This document shows positions 1 to 6,149 of a stretch of DNA of 7,487 nucleotides, one piece after another. The position numbers were made by a program, and so were the translations under genes. The DNA is from Cycloclasticus sp. (lineage in GTDB: Bacteria > Pseudomonadota > Gammaproteobacteria > Methylococcales > Cycloclasticaceae), in contig JAESRY010000030.1 in assembly GCA_016764415.1 (NCBI GenBank), positions 1 through 7,487 on the forward strand, given 5' to 3'. Within the stretch, counting starts at the first letter, position 1. Each line of letters begins with the position of its first letter. Under the pieces are notes generated by a model that worked only from the letters and a program-made list of their open reading frames with translations, ran no database searches and was not told where the DNA came from.

Positions 1-398
1 GTAATATTAATAGAGACATCGGGTGAACTGGCAGGCAGTGTAAGCTCGCCTTCAATTACTCCACCGTCTGCTAAAACACCTGTTTGCAAGGGCACTGAAA
101 CACGCCTACCGATAAGGTTTGCTGCCTGCAATGCTTGATCATTAGAAATTGAGGCCGCAAATTCAGAAAATGAATTTTGCAAGTCACCAATACCTGAAAC
201 CGTACTAAACTGGGCCATTTGACCAAGGAAGTCCCCGTTATCCATTGGCTCCAGTGGGTCTTGATTTTCAAGTTGAGTGACCATAAGTTTCAAAAAATCG
301 GCCTGACCTAAATCACCATTACTTTTTGAACTTTCAGAAACGGATGAGTTAACTAAACCCAAACTTTGAAGTGCGCTGAAATCTACTTCTGATGCCAT
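1..398 (-). CDS. flgD: FlgD, flagellar hook-cap / hook-assembly protein (3' part outside the window)
   Basis: FlgD caps the growing hook outside the cell and guides polymerisation of the hook protein FlgE. The first ~132 residues are present; the family is usually about 220-240 residues, so the C-terminal part lies beyond the left edge. The family signature is clear: DFLKLMVTQLENQDPLEPMD at residues 34-53, followed by FLGQMAQFSTVSGI at 57-70. Residues ~95-132 (LIGRRVSVPL onward) begin the C-terminal tudor/Fn3-like region. The ATG at 398-396 is chosen because GGAGA lies about 6 bases upstream (405-409) and the protein then starts MASEVDF. The gene begins 12 bases after the flgC stop and must share its transcript. 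The identification is firm from conserved motifs and gene order. Confidence 0.96.
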   Translation of the reverse strand, partial: MASEVDFSALQSLGLVNSSVSESSKSNGDLGQADFLKLMVTQLENQDPLEPMDNGDFLGQMAQFSTVSGIGDLQNSFSEFAASISNDQALQAANLIGRRVSVPLQTGVLADGGVIEGELTLPASSPDVSINI

Positions 399-410
399 AA
401 TGATTCTCCG

Positions 411-830
411 TTACTGACCAATTCTTAATGTTTGTTGTAACAACTGTTTTGCTGTATTTAGCATTTCAACGTTGTTTTTATAGCTTTGACTGGCCGACAT
501 CATGTTGGCCATTTCTTCCACAATATTCACATTGGGTTTGAAGATATACCCGGCTTCATTAGCCATGGGATGTTGCGGTGCATATTCGGTACGAAGTGGT
601 GCTTGGCTTTCTACTACGCCTAATACACGCACCCCTGTTCCTGATGATTGTTGTTGAGCCATTGCATCTTGTAAAACTGCGCCAAAGACCGGCTGGCGTG
701 CACGGTATGTATCATTAGTGCTGCTGCTGACTGTTTCGGCATTTGCCATGTTGCTAGCGACTAGGTTTAAACGCGTTGTTTGTGCGCTCATTCCGCTGCC
801 AGCAATATCGAAGATGTTATATAAAGACAT
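411..830 (-). CDS. flgC: FlgC, flagellar proximal rod protein
   Basis: FlgC is one of the proximal rod proteins that join the MS ring to the hook across the periplasm; it is exported by the flagellar type III system and has no cleaved signal. The product is 139 residues, normal for the family. Residues 1-30 carry the rod-family N-terminal signature (FDIAGSGMSAQTTRLNLVAS, then NMANAET), where FlgC proteins typically have AET/AxT in place of the ADTPGY of FlgB. The C-terminal helix region (NIVEEMANMMSASQSYKNN, residues 102-120) is the conserved rod/hook C-terminal motif. The start lies 2 bases after the flgB stop, and its ribosome site (AGGGG) sits inside the last flgB codons, so translation is probably coupled. 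Confidence 0.97.
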   Translation of the reverse strand: MSLYNIFDIAGSGMSAQTTRLNLVASNMANAETVSSSTNDTYRARQPVFGAVLQDAMAQQQSSGTGVRVLGVVESQAPLRTEYAPQHPMANEAGYIFKPNVNIVEEMANMMSASQSYKNNVEMLNTAKQLLQQTLRIGQ

Positions 831-832
831 GG

Positions 833-1225
833 TTATTCACCCCTCAGTGCTGAAAGGTAACCGGAAATCTTGCCGTTTAGAAAACGAAGCGACGTTTGAT
901 AGTCCATTGCGTTTTGTGCGTATTTAGCTTGTTCTACTTGCGTGTCTACCGTATTTCCATCTAACGATGCACTGATAGGATTACGGTAAGCTAATGAAAC
1001 TGAACCGGGCGTTTTGTCAAACGCGATGTGTTGGCTATGCGTTTGGTTAATGTGGCCGGCAGGTGTATTAAGATTATTTAGGATTGATTTGAAATCGAAG
1101 TCTCTGGCTTTATATCCAGGGGTATCGGCATTTGCCATATTAGACGCCAACACTTCAGCCCGTTTTGAACGGTATATGAGCGCTTGTTCGTGTACGCCAA
1201 ATAATGAGTCAATCGTTGTTGCCAT
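833..1225 (-). CDS. flgB: FlgB, flagellar proximal rod protein
   Basis: FlgB is the rod protein nearest the MS ring/FliE and is exported through the flagellar type III apparatus. The product is 130 residues, with the rod-family N-terminal motif VLASNMANADTPGYKARDFD at residues 25-44 and the C-terminal motif TQVEQAKYAQNAMDYQTSLR at 95-114. The reading frame extends nine codons further upstream (to 1252), but the ATG at 1225 is preferred: AGGAG lies at 1232-1236, six bases before it, and the protein then starts MATTIDSLFG like relatives. It is the first gene of the flgBCD unit and lies just downstream of a sigma-54-type promoter, so it is expected to be an early-to-middle class flagellar gene. 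Confidence 0.97.
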   Translation of the reverse strand: MATTIDSLFGVHEQALIYRSKRAEVLASNMANADTPGYKARDFDFKSILNNLNTPAGHINQTHSQHIAFDKTPGSVSLAYRNPISASLDGNTVDTQVEQAKYAQNAMDYQTSLRFLNGKISGYLSALRGE

Positions 1226-1256
1226 GTCGTGCTCCTGTTTCGTTGAAAACAATAGA

Positions 1257-1271
1257 GCATTAACTGTGCCA
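1257..1271 (-). promoter_or_regulatory. sigma-54 promoter of flgBCD
   Basis: On the minus strand the sequence reads TGGCACAGTTAATGC. It matches the sigma-54 consensus TGGCACGN4TTGC at the GG and GC elements with the required 10-base spacing; only the base before TGC and one between the elements differ. TGGCAC is at 1271-1266 and TGC at 1259-1257. The predicted start site is about 1246, giving a leader of about 20 bases that holds the flgB ribosome site. Sigma-54 control of the flgB operon by an enhancer-binding protein (FlrC/FleR) is known in Vibrio and Pseudomonas. Confidence 0.8.
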
Positions 1272-1328
1272 ACTTAATTAAATGAATTAATTCAATGAGT
1301 TAAGTAATTTACAGCGATTATCTTAGGT

Positions 1329-1362
1329 GGCAAAACGGCAAGAAACCGGCAAAGCGGCAAAA
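1329..1362. repeat. CGGCAA repeat array upstream of the sigma-54 promoter (candidate enhancer)
   Basis: Four copies of GGCAA begin at 1329, 1337, 1348 and 1356; the last three are full CGGCAA. They form two near-identical halves, GGCAAAACGGCAAGA (1329-1343) and GGCAAAGCGGCAAAA (1348-1362), offset by 19 bases, close to two helical turns. The array lies about 85-115 bases upstream of the predicted flgB start site, a normal position for binding of a sigma-54 activator. Binding by a FlrC/FleR-type activator is an inference; the repeats themselves are plain in the sequence. Confidence 0.6.
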
Positions 1363-1387
1363 TCAAGCAGTGTTTAGTGGGGTGTCT

Positions 1388-2200
1388 TTAGGTTTTCCGG
1401 TAAAACTTGCAGCCAGCATCACGAACGGTTTCTAAGCCTTTCACCGTAGATGGGGCTATCTCAGAACTGCTTAGGAAAAGAACTCCACCGGGTTTCATAA
1501 CGTTGGTAATTCTATTAAGAATATCTAATTTTGTTGGACCAGCAAAATACAGCAATACATTTCGACAAAAGATGATATCGAACTGGCCTAAGCTTGAGAA
1601 ATTATCTAATAAGTTTAATTTACGAAAAGACAACCGTGAACGATGCGTTGATGAAATTTGTAAACCATCTTTAACACCTGCAAAGTGTTCTTTTAATAAA
1701 TCGTTTGGTAACCCTCTAGATACTTCAATATCAGCATAAATACCGGCTTTTGCTTTGGCTAAAATTTTGTCCGAAAGGTCTGTTCCTGTCATTCGCACAT
1801 TCACCCGTTTACCGGATGCTTTTATATATTTATCTAATGAAAGGCTAATACTGTATGGTTCTTGACCTGATGAACAAGCAGCTGACCAGATAGATAGCGA
1901 TGAGCTTTTTTGTGTTAATTCGGCAAATAGTTTTGTTTCAAGGCAATGAAAGTGCGAAGTGTCCCTAAACCAGAACGTTTCGTTCGTTGTCATGGCATCT
2001 ACCGCTTTAACAGCAAGCTCATTATTGGGTAATGCAATAATCATCGACAATAAGTCGGACAGGTTATCAATACCGACTTCTTTCATAAGCGGACGCAACC
2101 TATTAGATACAAGGTATTGCTTATTATCTGCCAGTGAAATACCACTGCGTTTTTTTAGGAACTCTTTAAAGTTCTGAAATTCTTGCGCTGTTATGGACAT
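1388..2200 (-). CDS. cheR: CheR, chemoreceptor glutamate methyltransferase
   Basis: CheR transfers methyl groups from S-adenosylmethionine to glutamates of chemoreceptors, opposing CheB, so that cells adapt to steady stimuli; it acts in the cytoplasm at the receptor arrays. The 270-residue product has the family length. Residues ~1-75 form the all-alpha N-terminal domain, ending in the conserved AMTTNETFWFRD (69-80). The SAM-binding domain follows: WSAACSSGQEPYSI (105-118, glycine-rich/acidic motif), GTDLSDKILAKAKAGIY (139-155), FDIIFCRNVLLYF (207-219) and GGVLFLSSSE (238-247). The ATG at 2200 gives the usual start MSITAQEF; the ribosome site before it is weak (GGAT about 12 bases upstream). 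It lies downstream of cheV, a common cheV-cheR pairing, separated from it by a palindromic element. Confidence 0.96.
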   Translation of the reverse strand: MSITAQEFQNFKEFLKKRSGISLADNKQYLVSNRLRPLMKEVGIDNLSDLLSMIIALPNNELAVKAVDAMTTNETFWFRDTSHFHCLETKLFAELTQKSSSLSIWSAACSSGQEPYSISLSLDKYIKASGKRVNVRMTGTDLSDKILAKAKAGIYADIEVSRGLPNDLLKEHFAGVKDGLQISSTHRSRLSFRKLNLLDNFSSLGQFDIIFCRNVLLYFAGPTKLDILNRITNVMKPGGVLFLSSSEIAPSTVKGLETVRDAGCKFYRKT

Positions 2201-2223
2201 GTAATTGTTAATCCATTAATGAT

Positions 2224-2420
2224 TACTAGAGATTTTTGCACGAAAGTTCTTTTGCTCCTATACGGCGTCGCTTAAAGGCGCCTACTGTCGGTAAAAAAGT
2301 GCTCAATCAGTCATTTACTCCAGTAAACTCCACCTTTCCGCGCATTTTTGCCTCGCCTAAAGCGCCTACTGTTGGTGTCTAGAAACAAAATCTTCTTCCG
2401 TGCAAAGGTCTCTACTAGTA
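2224..2420. repeat. 197-base palindromic intergenic element (MITE-like or REP-like) between cheV and cheR
   Basis: The ends are inverted copies of each other. The left arm (2224-2254) starts TACTAGAGATTTTTGCACG, and the complement of the right arm (2386-2420) starts TACTAGTAGAGACCTTTGCA. They share TACTAG, AGA, TTTGCACG, AAG and TTTTG, with a 3-base gap. Inside, GTAAAAAAGTGC (2291-2302) faces GCGCATTTTTGC (2340-2351) inversely, around a central perfect palindrome TTTACTCCAGTAAA (2314-2327). A ~23-base direct repeat is also present: CGCTTAAAGGCGCCTACTGT (2269-2288, continuing to 2292) and CGCCTAAAGCGCCTACTGTT (2354-2373, continuing to 2376). No reading frame of note lies inside. The element is transcribed if cheV and cheR share an mRNA, where it would fold into a long hairpin. 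No clear target duplication was found. Confidence 0.65.
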
Positions 2421-2434
2421 GGCTCTTATCATTA

Positions 2435-3364
2435 TTACTTAGATAAACCTTGTATATCTCTCATCCGGTCCTGAATAGCTACTGCTAAGGCGTCTGGTTT
2501 ATATTTTGCCATGAAGATATCTGCACCTACTCGTTCTATCATTGTTTCGTTGAAAACGCCGCTTAACGAGGTGTGTAACATAATATACAAGCCGTCTAAC
2601 GCAGGCATTTTTCTAACTTCAGTGGTTAAGGTATAGCCATCCATACGAGGCATCTCCACATCAGAAATAACCATCGTTAGGTACGTGGGAACATCAATGC
2701 CATCGACAACCCATTTTTTTAGTATTTCAAAGCCTTCTCTACCATCATTAGCTACTGTATATGTAAGACCCAAATCCTCTAAAACACTTATCACTTGTTT
2801 TTGTGCAACGGTAGAGTCGTCCACCACAAGCACGTGGCCCTTCTTCTCTAGTTTATGATCTATGGTTTCAGCAGAAACACGATCTGGTGCGCCTGATACT
2901 TCACTGAGAATTTTCTCAACATCGACTATTAATACATACTCGTCGTCAACTTCCGTTAACGCTGTTACGTAACCCCCGTCATCTGTTCCCTCAGGCGGCG
3001 GGTTAATGTCTTTCCAAAGCATATTTATAATGCGATCCACTCCACCGACAAGGAAACCTTGAACAGATCGGTTGAATTCAGTGATGATGACGAATGAGTC
3101 GTCGAGACAGGGTAATGGTTCTTCACCAATTGCCATCGACATATCGAGAACCGGAATATCTTTGCCACGTAATTGAGCTACGCCTCGTACTACGGGGTTG
3201 CCACCAGGTATTCTAGTAAGCCTAGGCACCTGAATAACTTCTTGAATTTTAAATACGTTAATACCGAATTTTTGCCCGCCATTTAGGGTAAAAATAAGGA
3301 GTTCTAGCCTGTTAGTGCCCGCAAGGTTAGTTCGTTTATCAATGTTCGTTAATATTCCTGTCAT
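2435..3364 (-). CDS. cheV: CheV, chemotaxis CheW-receiver coupling protein
   Basis: CheV couples chemoreceptors to the CheA kinase like CheW, and carries a phosphorylatable receiver that tunes the coupling. The 309-residue product has a CheW domain (about 15-158; motifs FGINVFKIQEVI, RGVAQLRGKDIPVLDM) and a receiver domain (about 176-305). Receiver residues are intact: acidic pair D182/D183 (VLVVDDS), phospho-acceptor D235 (VISDVEMPRMDG), T265/S266 (HTSLSG) and lysine K287 (FMAKYKPD). The frame extends 31 codons further upstream to 3457, but the ATG at 3364 is chosen: AAGGTG lies at 3371-3376, six bases before it, and MTGILTNIDKRTNLAG matches family starts, whereas the extension is a cysteine- and valine-rich stretch unlike CheV. 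It starts divergently from flgA. Confidence 0.96.
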   Translation of the reverse strand: MTGILTNIDKRTNLAGTNRLELLIFTLNGGQKFGINVFKIQEVIQVPRLTRIPGGNPVVRGVAQLRGKDIPVLDMSMAIGEEPLPCLDDSFVIITEFNRSVQGFLVGGVDRIINMLWKDINPPPEGTDDGGYVTALTEVDDEYVLIVDVEKILSEVSGAPDRVSAETIDHKLEKKGHVLVVDDSTVAQKQVISVLEDLGLTYTVANDGREGFEILKKWVVDGIDVPTYLTMVISDVEMPRMDGYTLTTEVRKMPALDGLYIMLHTSLSGVFNETMIERVGADIFMAKYKPDALAVAIQDRMRDIQGLSK

Positions 3365-3424
3365 CACTGTCACCTTAAATACATTATTTGTTTCTACTAC
3401 AAAGACACATATAAATAAAACGCG

Positions 3425-3463
3425 GCATATTTTATGCATACGTATTACATACGTCATATTCGT
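3425..3463. promoter_or_regulatory. Repeat cluster in the divergent cheV/flgA control region
   Basis: Within the 120-base gap between the divergent cheV and flgA starts lies a tight cluster. It holds a palindrome GCATATTTTATGC (3425-3437), two direct copies of CATACGT exactly 11 bases apart (3437-3443 and 3448-3454), and a degenerate third copy (ATTCGT, 3458-3463). One-turn spacing suggests protein binding on one face of the helix. No convincing sigma-70, sigma-54 or sigma-28 promoter could be assigned for either gene, so the role as an operator is inferred from position and symmetry only. Confidence 0.4.
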
Positions 3464-3484
3464 ACTAATAATAGACTATAAATT

Positions 3485-4186
3485 ATGAAACTGTTTTTAA
3501 AATCCTTACTTTTTTTATTGGCCTATACGCCTGCCGCGTATGCTGGCGCAAATAATTTTGAAGAACACCAACATATTAAAGATAAAGCTTTTATATATTT
3601 GACCTCTGAATTAGCTCATTCAGAGGCCGAATACAGCATAGAAATAAGTGACATTGATCAACGATTGAAACTTAAAAAATGCTCAACGGATTTCAAGATA
3701 AAATTAACGCAAGATCATGTAAAACCAGGTAAAAATACGCTTAGCGTACGCTGCCATTCAAGCACACCTTGGCGAATTTTTATGACTGCCAAGGTTAAAA
3801 TTTTCACGTCAATTTTAGTAGCAAAAAAATCTCTTAATAAAGGGCATATTCTACAAAAAAATGACCTTAAACTTCAAAGGACACAGCTCACATCAGTACG
3901 TTCTGGCTACCTAATAAACGTTGATCAAGCTATCAACAAAGTGCTTAAACGTCGTTTAAATAACGGCGATGTTATACGCGTCAATAATTTGTCAAAACCA
4001 ATACTCATTAAAAAAGGTGATGCAATTACCATTATGGCTAGAAGTAATGGCTTTAATATTAGTATGAAAGGCATTGCCTTAACTGCAGGCAGTAAAGGCG
4101 ACAAAATTAAAGTAAAAAACACGCGCACGAAAAGAATTATTCAGGGCACTATCTTTGATACACAGACTGTTAAGGTAAATATATGA
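3485..4186 (+). CDS. flgA: FlgA, periplasmic chaperone for P-ring assembly
   Basis: FlgA assists polymerisation of FlgI into the P ring around the rod in the periplasm. The 233-residue product starts with a signal peptide: K2 and K6, a hydrophobic core LLFLLAY (8-14), and a signal-peptidase-I site AYA|G after residue 20. Cysteines 66 and 90 lie in the N-terminal domain and could form a disulfide. A SAF-type domain follows (about 110-172: ILVAKKSLNKGHILQKNDLK, then RRLNNGDVIRVNNL), and the C-terminal part (173-233) has the conserved KGDAITIMARSNGFNISMKG. The protein is unusually lysine-rich. No good ribosome site precedes the ATG (ACTATAAATT), yet the signal peptide fixes this start. flgA followed by flgMN and divergent from cheV-cheR-flgB is a common gammaproteobacterial order. 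Confidence 0.93.
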   Translation: MKLFLKSLLFLLAYTPAAYAGANNFEEHQHIKDKAFIYLTSELAHSEAEYSIEISDIDQRLKLKKCSTDFKIKLTQDHVKPGKNTLSVRCHSSTPWRIFMTAKVKIFTSILVAKKSLNKGHILQKNDLKLQRTQLTSVRSGYLINVDQAINKVLKRRLNNGDVIRVNNLSKPILIKKGDAITIMARSNGFNISMKGIALTAGSKGDKIKVKNTRTKRIIQGTIFDTQTVKVNI

Positions 4187-4204
4187 TAGTTTCTACACTC
4201 AGTA

Positions 4205-4231
4205 TCAAGAAATATGTCGCGCGGTCGATAT
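4205..4231 (+). promoter_or_regulatory. sigma-28 (FliA)-type promoter of flgM
   Basis: TCAAGAAA at 4205-4212 and GTCGATAT at 4224-4231 are separated by exactly 11 bases, the spacing of the sigma-28 consensus TAAAGTTT-N11-GCCGATAA. The CGATA core of the -10 element matches. The predicted start near 4238 leaves a leader of about 20 bases with AGGAA at 4249-4253 before the flgM ATG. FliA-dependent expression of flgMN is established in Salmonella and Vibrio; here it would form a feedback loop, since FlgM inhibits FliA. Confidence 0.65.
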
Positions 4232-4258
4232 AGTTAATACCTCATTTCAGGAACATTT

Positions 4259-4570
4259 ATGTCAATCAATATACGAAGGCCCTCTACTAAGCCAAGCCAA
4301 AGCACTGCAAACAAAGCCGGTGGCGCAAGCAAAAGCAGTAAAGGTTCGGCTAAACCGACGGCCAGCAAAACAACAAATAATGACAGCGTTGACCTTACGA
4401 CGACCGCATCGACACTCCAAGAGATTGAAAGGTCTCTCGGTGATATCCCCATCGTCGATAACAATCGCGTCGAAGCCATCAGCAAAACAATCGAAGATGG
4501 CGACTATCATATTGATAATGAAAAAATCGCTGATCGTATTATAAAAAGTGAAACTGATCTAAAAAAATAA
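4259..4570 (+). CDS. flgM: FlgM, anti-sigma-28 factor
   Basis: FlgM binds sigma-28 (FliA) and keeps late flagellar genes off until the hook-basal body is finished, when it is secreted through the flagellum. The 103-residue product is near the family size. The N-terminal half (1-41) is low-complexity, rich in Ser, Lys, Thr and Ala, as expected for a disordered secreted region. The sigma-binding C-terminal half is clear: DSVDLTTTASTLQEIERSL (42-60), IPIVDNNRVEAISKTIEDGD (63-82) and IDNEKIADRIIKSE (85-98). AGGAA at 4249-4253 supports the ATG at 4259. It lies 72 bases after flgA, with a sigma-28-like site in that gap, and 11 bases before flgN. Confidence 0.95.
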   Translation: MSINIRRPSTKPSQSTANKAGGASKSSKGSAKPTASKTTNNDSVDLTTTASTLQEIERSLGDIPIVDNNRVEAISKTIEDGDYHIDNEKIADRIIKSETDLKK

Positions 4571-4581
4571 ACAGGATAACC

Positions 4582-5067
4582 ATGAACGCCACAGAGCAAC
4601 TTGTAGAGCTTATTCGTAAACTTGAAAATATTTCTAGTGAACTAAATTCCGTACTAAAACAAGAGCAAGCAATCTTGAAATCACAAGATAGCAAGCAACT
4701 TATGACTTTATCAAAAGAGAAAAAGACATTGGTTTCAGAGCTAGAAAAACACACCAAAACCACTCATATTTTTTTGAATAATATGAAAATAAACAAGGGG
4801 TTGTACGGGTTATCTAGTTTTATTTCTAAACTAAAACCCAGCGATTCTAAAGAACTGTTCTCAACACTGTGGAGCAGCATAGAAACTTTATCTGAAGGCA
4901 ACAAAAAGTTAAATGCTATAAATGGCTCAATTATTGAGCTGAACCGCCGTCACACGCAACGTTGTCTAGATGTTCTTCGCGGCCAAGTAGGCACATCTAC
5001 TGCAACTTACGGTTCTAATGGACAAACAATGAAAAGTAAAATATCTAGAAATATTTCTATCGTATAA
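4582..5067 (+). CDS. flgN: FlgN, chaperone for hook-filament junction proteins
   Basis: FlgN binds the hook-filament junction proteins FlgK and FlgL in the cytoplasm and presents them to the flagellar export gate. The 161-residue product is mostly helical, with heptad-like repeats at residues 4-70 (LVELIRKLENISSELNSVLK onward) and a second helix at about 98-135 (ending ELNRRHTQRCLDVLRG). The C-terminal TYGSNGQT (143-150) matches the motif commonly seen in FlgN proteins. AGGA lies about 8 bases before the ATG. Sequence conservation in this family is low, so the call rests on helical pattern, the C-terminal motif and its place directly after flgM. It ends 7 bases before the PilZ gene. Confidence 0.9.
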   Translation: MNATEQLVELIRKLENISSELNSVLKQEQAILKSQDSKQLMTLSKEKKTLVSELEKHTKTTHIFLNNMKINKGLYGLSSFISKLKPSDSKELFSTLWSSIETLSEGNKKLNAINGSIIELNRRHTQRCLDVLRGQVGTSTATYGSNGQTMKSKISRNISIV

Positions 5068-5074
5068 TTAAAAA

Positions 5075-5815
5075 ATGAGTTTACTCTCAAACCTAAAATC
5101 CATGCTTGTATCCGAGCAGGAGAAGCACGACGCGACAAACGATAATCCGAATTTCATCGTTCGACCTTCGCGCATCAAGCACATGCTACAAACCTTGATG
5201 GATTCGCACGTTCAAATATCTGTCGTTTTAAAAGATGAATCTGAATACACCAGCAGAATTCTGAACGTTACAAAAGATGACATGACATTGGATCAATTCA
5301 ATAGCCGCGAAGCCCACAATAAAATGGCAACGGGTATCACCATTCATGTTAATGCTAAACATAACGCCGTATCCTTTAACTTCTCTACTAATATTATTGG
5401 TTCATCTCGTGACGGCGGATACCTTATTTCAATGCCGGATAAAATTTATCACCCACAAAAACGGGCTTTTTTTCGTGTTCCCATGGTCAACATCGAAAAG
5501 TATAAGTTTTTAGGCGGAGTGCAATATTCTGAAAATACTGTTTCAGGTTATGTCTATGACGTTAGTTTCGGTGGAATTTGTATCGCTGTGTATTCAAATG
5601 CTTACCTTAAAAAAGGCACCATTTTGTCACCAGCTAGCCTGACTCTTAAAAACGGTGCCAGTATTCACGCAGACCTTACCGTTTGCTCTGTTAAAAAAGC
5701 ACCTCAAGAAGGTTTTACACGCGTAGGTTGTGAGTTTCTTGAAATCTCTGCCGCCGAAAAAAGAAACTTACATAAATTCATCACTGAATGCGAACGTAAA
5801 CGGGCAAAAAAATAA
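5075..5815 (+). CDS. YcgR-like PilZ-domain c-di-GMP receptor
   Basis: The 246-residue protein has the two-domain layout of YcgR-type flagellar brakes. An N-terminal split-barrel domain (about 28-122) is followed by a C-terminal PilZ domain (about 125-240). Both c-di-GMP-binding motifs are present: RxxxR at R130-R134 (QKRAFFRVP) and DxSxxG at D162, S164, G167 (YDVSFGGICI). In Enterobacteria YcgR with c-di-GMP slows the motor by contacting the stator or rotor. It begins 7 bases after flgN and has no clear ribosome site (TTAAAAA before the ATG), so translation is probably coupled to flgN. It would then also follow the sigma-28 promoter before flgM. The PilZ assignment is firm; the motor-brake role is inferred from architecture and location. 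No strong terminator follows. Confidence 0.9.
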   Translation: MSLLSNLKSMLVSEQEKHDATNDNPNFIVRPSRIKHMLQTLMDSHVQISVVLKDESEYTSRILNVTKDDMTLDQFNSREAHNKMATGITIHVNAKHNAVSFNFSTNIIGSSRDGGYLISMPDKIYHPQKRAFFRVPMVNIEKYKFLGGVQYSENTVSGYVYDVSFGGICIAVYSNAYLKKGTILSPASLTLKNGASIHADLTVCSVKKAPQEGFTRVGCEFLEISAAEKRNLHKFITECERKRAKK

Positions 5816-5986
5816 ACGCTAACTGACACCCAAAAGCAACGCACTTTTGACGCACCAACTTTATAACAAAATCTTTTATTAAATAGCCTTTTTATTCTAT
5901 CTATGCAACTTAGATTGGTGCTATTATTTCTCGGAAATAAACCAGTGTACTCACAGTACCAAAATCCAACTATGTAAACACGTCAA

Positions 5987-6063
5987 GCCTCGGTAGCTCA
6001 GCTGGATAGAGCGCACCCCTCCTAAGGGTGAAGTCGCAGGTTCGAATCCTGCTCGGGGCACCA
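5987..6063 (+). tRNA. tRNA-Arg, anticodon CCT (reads AGG)
   Basis: A complete 77-base cloverleaf is visible. The acceptor stem GCCTCGG (5987-5993) pairs with TCGGGGC (6053-6059), including G-T pairs. The D arm GCTC/GAGC closes around AGCTGGATA. The anticodon stem CACCC/GGGTG (6014-6018 with 6026-6030) encloses loop CTCCTAA, with anticodon CCT at 6021-6023. The T arm is GCAGG-TTCGAAT-CCTGC. The discriminator A is at 6060 and CCA is encoded (6061-6063). CCT decodes AGG, an arginine codon rarely used in the flagellar genes here. No strong promoter was found in the AT-rich 171 bases before it, which otherwise hold only weak short palindromes and no gene. Confidence 0.97.
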
Positions 6064-6149
6064 AACGTTAATGATTAAAACTAAATACTACTTTTAAATT
6101 TTCAACTACACTAACAACTAATCGTACTTACAAAACTGACGGAATTTTA

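Noticed and set aside
1226..1252. A nine-codon N-terminal extension of FlgB
   Set aside because: It would start at or before the predicted transcription start of the sigma-54 promoter, and the ATG at 1225 has AGGAG at the right distance.
718..1277. Plus-strand frames opposite flgC and flgB
   Set aside because: They mirror the reading frames of flgB and flgC and have no ribosome sites or recognisable domains.
3365..3457. A 31-codon N-terminal extension of CheV
   Set aside because: The frame is open, but the extension has no CheV similarity, lies in the divergent control region, and the internal ATG at 3364 has a good AAGGTG site and the family's MTGIL start.
4234..4510. Two overlapping minus-strand reading frames opposite flgM
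   Set aside because: They are antisense shadows of flgM, have no recognisable motif, and flgM has a strong family match and a ribosome site.
5831..5849. Possible terminator hairpin after the PilZ gene (CAAAAG, 7-base loop, CTTTTG)
   Set aside because: The stem is only six mostly A-T pairs and no T-run follows, so it is not a supportable intrinsic terminator.
5922..5976. Possible sigma-70 promoter for the tRNA (TATTAT at 5922 or TATGTA at 5971)
   Set aside because: No acceptable -35 element stands about 17 bases upstream of either candidate, and the region is AT-rich enough to give such matches by chance.
5987..6063. tRNA-Arg as an integration (att) site of a mobile island
   Set aside because: No integrase gene and no repeated copy of the tRNA 3' end was seen in the window.
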